5,519 nt of DNA from Lachnospiraceae bacterium (GCA_016291475.1 JAEEXJ010000141.1:1-5519); one strand, 5' to 3'; counted from the stretch's first letter, positions 1 to 5,519 are shown. The notes: a model not told the origin generated them from the sequence alone. A program made the numbers and translations.

Positions 1-135
1 ATGGAATTCATGGGTCCTGTCCGTATGAAGGATGTTGAAGAAGCTCAGCAGAAGATTGTTAATATTATCCGTAAACTGGAAGATTCCGGCGAGATCGTAA
101 TCTCCAGAGGCGGTGGAGACGAGATAGTTGTCTAA
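1..135 (+). CDS. fliG: Flagellar motor switch protein FliG, C-terminal end (5' truncated)
   Basis: This is the last 44 codons plus the TAA stop of fliG; the gene begins upstream of the window. FliG forms the rotor ring of the C-ring switch complex, and its C-terminal domain meets the MotA stator. The fragment reads MEFMGPVRMKDVEEAQ and ends in GEIVISRGGGDEIVV, which matches the end of the FliG C-terminal domain. The Arg of GPVR (residue 8 here) aligns with E. coli Arg297, one of the charged torque-helix residues; the other torque-helix charges would lie just upstream of base 1. The ATG at base 1 is an internal methionine and not the gene start, because a protein beginning there would lack nearly all of FliG. 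The last 8 bases overlap the proposed fliH start, which points to translational coupling. Identification is firm, from sequence and from the following fliH. Confidence 0.96.
   Translation: MEFMGPVRMKDVEEAQQKIVNIIRKLEDSGEIVISRGGGDEIVV
112..118 (+). promoter_or_regulatory. Ribosome binding site for fliH, inside fliG
   Basis: The sequence GGTGGAG lies within the last codons of fliG, 9 bases before the TTG at 128. It decides the fliH start. The later in-frame ATG codons at 155 and 161 are preceded by A/T-rich sequence with no purine-rich Shine-Dalgarno motif. Confidence 0.6.
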
Positions 136-1039
136 CTTATATAAAACATCTTACATGAATATGGGTAGCGACAAGCGCGTTATCGATATGAACGAGCTTG
201 TCAAAAAAAGGATCGATGCTCTCGGCTACAAAATGCAAAGGCCCGAGAACTCCGGTTTCGTTGAAGGGATCAATGCGGACAGCGTCGGAGTTGAGGAGCT
301 TGTAGAGGGAGTTACGCTGGAGAGCGATCTGTTTCCTGAAGGTGAAGCCGGCGGAGAATTTACCGAAGGCCTTTCGGGTAATGTGATAAAAGGCGAACCA
401 CATGCGGATACTCAGGCTCTTCTGGATGCGGCTCATATGGAAGCGGAGAAAATAATCGATACCGCCAAGGCTTCCGCAGCCAAGATTGAAAGCGATGCCT
501 CGGCAAAGGCGGATTCCATAATGGAAGAAGCCAGAAATCAGGGCTTTGAATCGGGCTATTCCGAGGGGATGAACAAGGCTGCCCAGGAAATGCAGGATAT
601 GAGAGAGGCTCTTGACAAAGAGAAACAGGAGCTGGAAGAACTGTATCAGAAGAGACTCAATGATATGGAACCCGAACTGGTGGAGACCATAACGGATGTT
701 TATGAGCATATCCTCAAAACAGATCTGAAGATTCATAAGACTATAGCGGGACATCTGGTTGCGAACGCTCTCCGTAACATTGAGGGAGCAAGAAGTTTTT
801 TTATACATATCAGCAAAGACAATTTTGATTATGTCAATTCCAGAAAGGGAGTTCTCGAGGAAGCTGTTAAAGTTCCCGGAAGCATCATCGAGATAATGGA
901 AGATATTTCACTTCCTCCCGATTCGTGCATGATCGAGACGGACGGAGGAATATTTGATTGCAGTCTCGGTACGGAATTGTCCGAGCTTTCAACCAAGCTC
1001 AGAATGCTGTCCTTCAGCAAGGATGATTCGCAAAATTAA
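128..1039 (+). CDS. fliH: Flagellar assembly protein FliH (export ATPase regulator)
   Basis: FliH is the soluble stator-like subunit of the flagellar type III export complex. It dimerises, binds the FliI ATPase N-terminus, restrains its activity and docks it to the C-ring and export gate. The 303-residue product has a variable acidic N-terminal region (about 20-95), then a long helical region (about 95-185). This includes an unbroken A/GxxxG ladder: Ala135, Gly139, Gly143, Gly147, Ala151, a hallmark of FliH and its secretion homologue YscL. The C-terminal domain (about 185-292) carries DISLPPDSCMIETDGGIFD, matching the conserved end of the family. It is longer than the E. coli protein (about 235 residues), mainly in the N-terminal part. 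TTG at 128 is the chosen start because of the upstream GGTGGAG; it lies inside fliG. An ATG start at 155 or 161 is possible but lacks a ribosome binding site. The stop codon is merged with a stem-loop that begins at 1038. Confidence 0.93.
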   Translation: MSNLYKTSYMNMGSDKRVIDMNELVKKRIDALGYKMQRPENSGFVEGINADSVGVEELVEGVTLESDLFPEGEAGGEFTEGLSGNVIKGEPHADTQALLDAAHMEAEKIIDTAKASAAKIESDASAKADSIMEEARNQGFESGYSEGMNKAAQEMQDMREALDKEKQELEELYQKRLNDMEPELVETITDVYEHILKTDLKIHKTIAGHLVANALRNIEGARSFFIHISKDNFDYVNSRKGVLEEAVKVPGSIIEIMEDISLPPDSCMIETDGGIFDCSLGTELSELSTKLRMLSFSKDDSQN

Positions 1040-1060
1040 AGGCCGGGACCTCCGGCCTTT
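1038..1060 (+). terminator. Terminator-like stem-loop between fliH and fliI
   Basis: AAAGGCCGG (1038-1046) and CCGGCCTTT (1052-1060) are perfect 9-base inverted arms around a 5-base loop (GACCT). The left arm begins on the last two bases of the fliH stop codon. The stem is strong (six G-C pairs plus three A-U pairs), but the U-run is short and broken (TTTGTTC), so full termination inside an operon whose next gene is essential for export seems unlikely. Partial termination, an RNA processing or stability element, or a device that modulates fliI translation are all possible. The structure is seen directly; the function is inferred. Confidence 0.55.
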
Positions 1061-1077
1061 GTTCATATGGCAAATAT

Positions 1078-2424
1078 ATGGTAACCGTTAAGGATGTAGA
1101 TTATTCAAAATACAATAGGGCAGTCCAGTTTACCTTTTTCAAGAAAATGGGAAAGGTTATTAATGTTGTCGGCCTTACAATAGAATCTGCGGGCCCTGAT
1201 GCCAAACTCGGAGACCTCTGCAGGATAATTCCCAAAAACGAAGAAACCGGAAAGACTGCATCCGAAGAGATCCTTGCCGAAGTTGTAGGCTTCAAAGATA
1301 AAAGGACGCTTCTGATGCCTTACGGTGTTACCGACGGTATTGGTCTTGGAAGTGTGGTTATAAATACAGGCTATCCTCTTACCGTCACGGCAAGCCGTCA
1401 GCTTCTCGGTAAAACATTGAACGCTCTCGGAGAGCCTACCGACGGAACAGAGATAACAGGTGAGAGATATTCTGTTGAAAATGCTCCTCCCGATCCTATG
1501 AGAAGGGCGATAATCGATTCCGTTCTTCCTCTGGGGGTGAAAGCCGTAGACGGAATGATCACCCTCGGCAAGGGACAGAGAATAGGTATTTTTGCCGGAT
1601 CTGGCGTAGGAAAATCAACCCTGATGGGTATGTTTGCCCGTAATACCAAAGCAGACATCAACGTTATTGCACTTATCGGAGAAAGAGGCAGAGAGGTCAG
1701 GGAATTCATAGAAAGAGACTTGGGAGAAGAGGGTATGAAGAGAAGCGTTGTCGTAGTGGCAACCTCCGACAGACCCGCTCTTGAGAGGAAAAAAGCCGCT
1801 CTTACCGCAACCGCCATTGCCGAGTATTTCAGGGATCAGGGTGAGGATGTACTTCTCATGATGGACTCGCTTACCCGTTTCTCCATGGCGCAGCGTGAGA
1901 TAGGTCTGGCCAGCGGAGAACCTCCGGTTACCAGAGGATATCCCCCTTCGGTCTATTCCGAGATGCCCAAACTTCTGGAAAGAGCCGGAAACTCCGACAG
2001 AGGATCGATAACCGGTCTCTATACCGTACTTGTAGACGGTGATGATTTTAACGAACCCATAACCGATACCGCCAGAAGTATTCTTGACGGACATATCATT
2101 CTGGACAGAAAGCTGGGACATAAGAATCATTATCCCGCCATCGATGTTCTCATGAGCATATCCAGATGTATGAGTTCCATATGCGATAAGAAGCATAAGC
2201 AGGCTGCCAGCAGGCTTAAGACTGTGCTTGCCACATATAATGAGGCTGAGGATCTTATCAACATCGGTGCATATAAGAGCGGATCGAATCCGAATATCGA
2301 TTATGCCATCAGCAAGATAAATGCCGTTAATGATTTCCTATGCCAGGACACGGATGCCAAATACACATTTGAAGAGACGGTTAATCTTCTGGAAGAACTG
2401 TTCGCAGGAGATACCGCAAAATAG
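1078..2424 (+). CDS. fliI: Flagellar protein export ATPase FliI
   Basis: FliI is the cytoplasmic ATPase that energises delivery of rod, hook and filament subunits to the flagellar type III export gate. It forms a hexamer related to the F1 alpha/beta subunits. The 448-residue length is normal. An N-terminal beta-barrel domain (about 20-90) is followed by the RecA-like ATPase core. Walker A is GSGVGKST (174-181, Lys179). The catalytic glutamate lies in GERGRE (Glu202). Walker B is DVLLMMD, ending at Asp263. The family signature PAIDVLMSIS (353-362) is followed by Arg363, the equivalent of the F1 alpha arginine finger. All key residues are intact, so the enzyme should be active. ATG at 1078 is the only sensible start: the ATG at 1067 is out of frame and soon stops, and Met24 would cut into the N-terminal domain. 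No Shine-Dalgarno sequence is visible before 1078, unlike the next three genes and flgD. Confidence 0.98.
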   Translation: MVTVKDVDYSKYNRAVQFTFFKKMGKVINVVGLTIESAGPDAKLGDLCRIIPKNEETGKTASEEILAEVVGFKDKRTLLMPYGVTDGIGLGSVVINTGYPLTVTASRQLLGKTLNALGEPTDGTEITGERYSVENAPPDPMRRAIIDSVLPLGVKAVDGMITLGKGQRIGIFAGSGVGKSTLMGMFARNTKADINVIALIGERGREVREFIERDLGEEGMKRSVVVVATSDRPALERKKAALTATAIAEYFRDQGEDVLLMMDSLTRFSMAQREIGLASGEPPVTRGYPPSVYSEMPKLLERAGNSDRGSITGLYTVLVDGDDFNEPITDTARSILDGHIILDRKLGHKNHYPAIDVLMSISRCMSSICDKKHKQAASRLKTVLATYNEAEDLINIGAYKSGSNPNIDYAISKINAVNDFLCQDTDAKYTFEETVNLLEELFAGDTAK

Positions 2425-2458
2425 ACCATCCCGTAAAGGGTTTTGCCCGGAGGATTAA

Positions 2459-2914
2459 ATGGCAAGATTCCGATACAAAATGCAGAATATCCTGACCATC
2501 AAGGAGAAGATGGAGACCCAGTCCAAGCAGGCTTTTGCTGATGCCAAGAGAAGGCTTGACGGGGAACTTGAAACTCTGGAAGCTTTGCTGCGTAGAAAAC
2601 GCGAGATTGAAAAGCATGCCGTTGAAGTATTGCATGGCGATCTGGATATGCATGAGATCGAAGATTCTCAGATGGCCCGCATTATCATAGACCAAAAGAT
2701 CGCAGAGCAAAGGATGCATGTCAGCAAGGCTGAAACGGCACTTGAAAATGCCAGATCCCAGCTCGAGGAAGCAGTCAAAGAAAGAAAGACCCACGAAAAA
2801 CTCAAAGAAAAACAGTTTGATGAATTTGTTCGGGAAGAGAACAGGGCCGAAAGTAAAACAATCGATGAATTGACCACATACACTTACGGACAGAAGGTGA
2901 CTGAAAATGGCTAA
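2459..2914 (+). CDS. fliJ: Flagellar export protein FliJ
   Basis: FliJ is the small central-stalk protein of the export ATPase. It inserts into the FliI hexamer much as the gamma subunit does in F1, and links it to the export gate protein FlhA. The 151-residue product is close to the usual length. It begins with FRYKMQNILTIKEKME, a typical Gram-positive FliJ opening, and consists almost wholly of two charged, heptad-like helices (about 11-58 and 70-135) expected to form an antiparallel coiled coil. It ends with the family-typical DELTTYTYGQ (about 136-145). The start is supported by GGAGGA at 2449-2454, four bases before ATG. The gene follows fliI after 34 bases, and its last 8 bases overlap the next gene. 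Because coiled coils are low in information, the call rests on the N- and C-terminal motifs together with position after fliI. Confidence 0.92.
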   Translation: MARFRYKMQNILTIKEKMETQSKQAFADAKRRLDGELETLEALLRRKREIEKHAVEVLHGDLDMHEIEDSQMARIIIDQKIAEQRMHVSKAETALENARSQLEEAVKERKTHEKLKEKQFDEFVREENRAESKTIDELTTYTYGQKVTENG

Positions 2915-3788
2915 AGAACTTACACCTGAAGAAAAAGCTGCACAGGAAGAAAAGAAGCGTCTCCAGGAAGAGAAGAAGAAATTAAAAAGAGAACAGGCAG
3001 CTCAGAAGAAAGAAGCCAAAAAACGTGCCAAGGAGATTGCCAAGCAGGAAGAGGAGCTTGAAGCAGATGAAGAAGGCGGAGGATTTGTTACATTCATCGC
3101 CACCCTGTTCATTGTACTCTTATGGCTTGTTGTAGCCATTGTTATGATCAAGATCGACGTCGGCGGATTCGGAAGTTCGGTACTTGCCCCCATTCTCAAG
3201 GATGTTCCGATACTCAACAAGATTCTTCCCAAGAGTGCCGTGTCGGAAACTTTGGATCCCGATGTATACGGAGGCTATACAAATCTTCAGGATGCGGTCA
3301 ACAGGATCTATGCTCTTGAAACGGAACTGGACTCCATCAAGAATTCATCTGTTACAAAGGATGAGAGGATAGCTGCACTCGAAGCCGAAGTTACAAGACT
3401 TTCCGAGTTCGAGACCATGCAGGTTGATTTCCAGCGTATCAGAAACGAATTTTACCAGGAAGTTATCTATGCGGAGAACGGGCCCGGGGCTGAGGAATAT
3501 GTTAAATACTATGAGACCATGGATCCCACCACGGCCGAATTTCTGTATAAACAAGTCATAGAGGAACTCCAGGAGGCCAAGGAGATCCAGGATTACGTCA
3601 GTGCATATTCCAACATGAAACCCAAGGAAGCGGCCAAGCTTTTTGAGCAGATGACGGACACCGAGGGGATCCAGCTGGCTGCGAGGATACTCGGTGCCAT
3701 GAATCCGGAAGACAGAGCGGCGATCTTTAATGAGATGGATAAGGAGATCGCGGCAAGGATCACTAAGATACTTGATCCCGAAAGCTGA
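2907..3788 (+). CDS. ylxF: MotE/YlxF-family flagellar membrane protein
   Basis: The position between fliJ and fliK is that of B. subtilis ylxF, a member of the family labelled MotE/FlbB, which carries an MgtE N-domain-like region. In spirochetes FlbB helps build the collar around the motor and place stators; a similar role here is inferred only. The 293-residue protein has a highly charged Lys/Glu-rich N-terminal tail (about 5-54), one strong membrane segment (about 60-82, FVTFIATLFIVLLWLVVAIV at its start), a linker, a likely coiled coil (about 126-180) and a C-terminal helical module (about 196-290). The basic tail predicts a cytoplasmic N-terminus and an extracellular C-terminus. The C-terminal module holds three degenerate repeats, each with MxP at its start (205-207, 237-239, 265-267). 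The ATG at 2907 overlaps the fliJ stop and follows AAGGTGA (2894-2900), so the two genes are probably translationally coupled. Family assignment is fairly sure; molecular function is not. Confidence 0.85.
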   Translation: MAKELTPEEKAAQEEKKRLQEEKKKLKREQAAQKKEAKKRAKEIAKQEEELEADEEGGGFVTFIATLFIVLLWLVVAIVMIKIDVGGFGSSVLAPILKDVPILNKILPKSAVSETLDPDVYGGYTNLQDAVNRIYALETELDSIKNSSVTKDERIAALEAEVTRLSEFETMQVDFQRIRNEFYQEVIYAENGPGAEEYVKYYETMDPTTAEFLYKQVIEELQEAKEIQDYVSAYSNMKPKEAAKLFEQMTDTEGIQLAARILGAMNPEDRAAIFNEMDKEIAARITKILDPES

Positions 3789-3809
3789 TTTTTGGATATA
3801 AAACGGACT

Positions 3810-3836
3810 TAAGATTCTTCGTTTACCTGCCGATAT
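3810..3836 (+). promoter_or_regulatory. Sigma-28 (FliA/SigD) promoter upstream of fliK
   Basis: TAAG at 3810-3813 and GCCGATAT at 3829-3836 are separated by exactly 15 bases. The flagellar sigma factor consensus in B. subtilis is TAAA, about 15 bases, GCCGATAT, so the -10 element matches fully and the -35 element matches in three of four bases. It lies in the only intergenic gap of the window above 100 bases. Transcription would start near 3843, about 53 bases before fliK. It should allow fliK, flgD and later genes to be transcribed as late flagellar genes in addition to read-through from the operon promoter. The motif match is seen directly; activity is inferred. Confidence 0.72.
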
Positions 3837-3844
3837 ATATCCCA

Positions 3845-3860
3845 GCAGGGTATACTCTGC
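3845..3860 (+). promoter_or_regulatory. 16-base dyad / stem-loop in the fliK leader
   Basis: GCAGGGTA followed by TACTCTGC forms a near-perfect palindrome with one G-T mismatch in each half-site pair. In RNA it folds as a 6-bp stem (one G-U pair) with a UAUA tetraloop. It lies immediately downstream of the start site predicted for the sigma-28 promoter. It could be a 5'-terminal RNA hairpin that protects the transcript, or an operator. The short dyad could also arise by chance. Confidence 0.35.
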
Positions 3861-3895
3861 GATAACCCCAATGGGAGAAAGGAAGGAATTGCATA

Positions 3896-5401
3896 ATGGG
3901 CATCACACCTATCACCGATGCCGCGGGTCTTATGGATCAGATGACTATGCCGGGAGTATCACCCGTGCAGGGCTCAGGTTCGGGAAACGATTTCAAGACC
4001 ATCTGGAGTGATCAGGCAGCAGGTTCCGCATCAAAAACGGATAAAATCTCTACCTATGTGGGAAAAGAAAACACTGCTTCCGATACTCGCAGGGATGTAA
4101 GCGCCGATGACAGAAATGTTAAGGCAACGTCGAACGATCGAACCGATAAAGCCTCGGGATCCCTTAAAGACAGCGAAGCGTCAAAGACAGATGTGAAGGG
4201 CACGGAAAGCCCTGACAAAGCCGGAAATACCAAAGCAGCGGAAAATGCGGAGGCCGGCGGAGTGCTCAAGGATGAGGATATTGAAAGCGCACAGGAAACT
4301 CTTGCTTCGATAATCGAGGGTCTTGTGCAGAAGATCACCGAGATACTGGGAATCGAACCCGGAGAATTTGATAATATTCTTCAGGCGGACGGTATCGACA
4401 AGATGCAGCTTTTGGACAGCGATGTTCTTTCATCTGTACTTGTCAAAGCTCTCGGTGCGGATTCGAGATTATCACTTCTCACCGACGAAACAAGCTATGA
4501 TCTTTTCAACCGCTCCATGGAAGCTTTAAATGACCTTCTGAGTTCGGAAAGCGGAATTGAAGATCTTAGCGTCGGACAGTTAAAGGATCTTGTATCCGAA
4601 GCCCTTTCCCGCAATGAAGATGCCGGATCTTTCGCGGGTACATCCGGTCTCGGAGAGATTGCTTTTGCCGAAGAAGTTAAAGAATCCGTAAAACCTGAGA
4701 CTGTCAGATACGAGAGAGATTCTGACGGTAACTTTATTCGTACGAATGTCGGAGAAAACGGTAAAGAAACCGGAGAAGCTGCCGTTGTGACCGAAGCAGC
4801 TAAGCCTGAGAGCCGTTCAGGAGATTTCAGAGAAAAGAAAAACGGTGAAAACAGTGAACACATGATGCAGGGCAATGCTCAATTTGCTGAGATAAAGCCT
4901 GAGGCAGAAGTTCAGGTTCAGGATACTGCTTTTTCGTACGCTTCCAACGTTAACGAGATTGCGGAACAGATCCTTGACCGCATGAAGACTGTGACAGACG
5001 GAGATTATTCCGATGTTGAGATGCAGCTTCATCCTGCTTCTCTCGGAACTCTTCATATCCATGTAACCAACAACGCAGGAGTCCTTACCGCAAGTTTCGT
5101 AACCGAAAATGAAGCAGTAAGATCTGCTGTTGAGAGCCAGATGGTCAGACTGATCGAACAGTTTGAAACCCAGGGTATCAAGATCGAAGCGGTTGAAGTT
5201 ACCGTAGCATCCCATGCTTTTGAACAGGGCAGTGATGCAGGAAAATCAAATGAATCCGGCGAAGGCGAGAGGAAACGTTCCAGAAGGATCAACCTCGGAG
5301 ACTTTTCCGGTGATATCGATACTCAGGACATGGAAGAGGATGAGAAGATTGCTGCCGAGATGATGGCGGCAAACGGAAATACCGTTGATTTCATGGCTTA
5401 A
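3896..5401 (+). CDS. fliK: Flagellar hook-length control protein FliK
   Basis: FliK is exported during hook assembly, measures hook length, and switches the export gate from hook to filament substrates through its C-terminal domain. The 501-residue product begins with a Ser/Asp/Lys/Thr-rich, probably disordered region (about 1-122), as expected for an exported ruler. A helical region follows (about 125-240), then a second low-complexity linker (about 240-345). The conserved Flg_hook domain spans about 352-438. Its core MQLHPASLGTLHIHV (376-390) corresponds to the family pattern L-x-P-x-x-L-G, and it closes with TQGIKIEAVEVTV. A charged linker and a tail ending GNTVDFMA complete the protein. 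ATG at 3896 is preceded by AAAGGAAGG (3878-3886), 9 bases away. The N-terminal two thirds could not be identified from sequence alone; the C-terminal domain and the position before flgD make the call firm. Confidence 0.93.
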   Translation: MGITPITDAAGLMDQMTMPGVSPVQGSGSGNDFKTIWSDQAAGSASKTDKISTYVGKENTASDTRRDVSADDRNVKATSNDRTDKASGSLKDSEASKTDVKGTESPDKAGNTKAAENAEAGGVLKDEDIESAQETLASIIEGLVQKITEILGIEPGEFDNILQADGIDKMQLLDSDVLSSVLVKALGADSRLSLLTDETSYDLFNRSMEALNDLLSSESGIEDLSVGQLKDLVSEALSRNEDAGSFAGTSGLGEIAFAEEVKESVKPETVRYERDSDGNFIRTNVGENGKETGEAAVVTEAAKPESRSGDFREKKNGENSEHMMQGNAQFAEIKPEAEVQVQDTAFSYASNVNEIAEQILDRMKTVTDGDYSDVEMQLHPASLGTLHIHVTNNAGVLTASFVTENEAVRSAVESQMVRLIEQFETQGIKIEAVEVTVASHAFEQGSDAGKSNESGEGERKRSRRINLGDFSGDIDTQDMEEDEKIAAEMMAANGNTVDFMA

Positions 5402-5420
5402 TTGTGAGAAGGTTTTATTA

Positions 5421-5443
5421 AGACCGAATGCCGGTTTACGGCA
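5421..5443 (+). other. Two overlapping short inverted repeats before flgD
   Basis: AGACCG (5421-5426) can pair with CGGTTT (5432-5437), with one G-U pair. TGCCG (5429-5433) can pair with CGGCA (5439-5443). The two hairpins share bases and so exclude each other. They lie 4 bases upstream of the flgD ribosome binding site. The pairings are seen directly, but both stems are short, so a regulatory role is uncertain. Confidence 0.25.
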
Positions 5444-5457
5444 GAATGGAGGTTTTT

Positions 5458-5519
5458 ATGTCATCAGTATCAGCAACTGTTAAAAACGGTGAGATAATTA
5501 CTTCGGCATCACAGGATTC
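5458..5519 (+). CDS. flgD: Flagellar hook assembly protein FlgD, N-terminal start (3' truncated)
   Basis: An open frame begins at ATG 5458 with GGAGG at 5448-5452 five bases before it, and stays open to the window end (20 complete codons). The peptide starts MSSVSATVKNGEIITSASQD, a Ser/Thr/Ala-rich polar start as expected for the exported hook cap protein FlgD, which assists polymerisation of hook subunits and is later replaced. The fragment contains no decisive motif. The product is inferred mainly from gene order, because flgD directly follows fliK in Gram-positive flagellar operons. It starts 56 bases after the fliK stop and is probably co-transcribed with fliK. Confidence 0.75.
   Translation, partial: MSSVSATVKNGEIITSASQD

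Noticed and set aside
137..808. Long open frame on the - strand opposite fliH
   Set aside because: It is antisense to a clear fliH gene, its product resembles no family I recognise, and it is best explained by codon bias of the + strand gene.
1067..1084. ATG at 1067 as an alternative start or leader peptide for fliI
   Set aside because: It is out of frame with fliI and reaches a stop after five codons; no ribosome binding site precedes it, so a functional leader peptide cannot be supported.
1398..2196. Two overlapping open frames on the - strand opposite fliI
   Set aside because: They are antisense to the conserved ATPase core, which has intact Walker motifs and explains the bases fully.
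2425..2458. Small inverted repeat (GGG/CCC around TTTTG) in the fliI-fliJ gap
   Set aside because: Only three paired bases; too weak to call a stem-loop or terminator.
2456..2475. TAAA and CCGATA at the start of fliJ as a second sigma-28 promoter
   Set aside because: The spacing between the two elements is only about 9 bases, and both lie at or inside the fliJ start.
3122..3372. Two short + strand frames inside the MotE/YlxF gene
   Set aside because: They lie within a well-supported gene in other frames, and their cysteine- and arginine-rich products look like out-of-frame translation.
3851..3856. TATACT as a sigma-A -10 element before fliK
   Set aside because: No acceptable -35 hexamer lies 16-18 bases upstream, and the bases fall within the dyad; the sigma-28 site just upstream is a far better match.
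4080..4085. CCGATA inside fliK as a sigma-28 -10 element
   Set aside because: No TAAA-like element is found about 15 bases upstream.
4054..5292. Several - strand frames opposite fliK
   Set aside because: Ser/Leu/Phe-rich products typical of the reverse complement of an acidic, Glu/Asp-rich gene; no independent support.

Overview
The window is an internal stretch of a bacterial flagellar (fla/che-type) operon. All genes are on the + strand, in the order fliG (3' end) - fliH - fliI - fliJ - MotE/YlxF-family gene - fliK - flgD (5' end). This is the order of the Bacillus subtilis fla/che operon. The wording of the FliG, FliI, FliJ and FliK C-terminal sequences, with several strong GGAGG-type ribosome binding sites, suggests a motile Firmicute, most likely a clostridial Lachnospiraceae member such as a Butyrivibrio or Roseburia relative. 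The phylum is well supported. The family is an inference from remembered sequence style, not from a search.

Layout. Positions 1-135 hold the last 44 codons of fliG (rotor switch protein). fliH (128-1039) overlaps fliG and appears to start at TTG. A perfect 9-bp stem-loop sits directly on the fliH stop codon, followed by fliI (1078-2424), the export ATPase, which has no visible Shine-Dalgarno sequence. fliJ (2459-2914) and a single-pass membrane protein of the MotE/YlxF family (2907-3788) overlap by 8 bases. The only gap above 100 bases (3789-3895) contains a close match to a sigma-28 (FliA/SigD) promoter and a 16-base dyad. fliK (3896-5401), the hook-length ruler, follows, and flgD (hook cap) begins at 5458 and runs off the end.

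How the genes work together. FliH, FliI and FliJ form the soluble ATPase complex of the flagellar type III export apparatus: FliI hydrolyses ATP, FliH tethers and regulates it, and FliJ is the central stalk. FliK and FlgD are exported hook-assembly proteins, and FliK ends the hook phase of export. FliG is the rotor face on which the stator works. The MotE/YlxF-family protein probably acts at the membrane near the stator or basal body.

No new biological system is visible. The content is a conventional flagellar gene cluster. The points worth a second look are regulatory (the sigma-28 promoter before fliK, the stem-loop at the fliH-fliI junction) and structural (the tandem repeat module of the MotE/YlxF protein and the poorly characterised helical region of FliK). 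No tRNA, rRNA, CRISPR array, mobile element or long repeat was seen.
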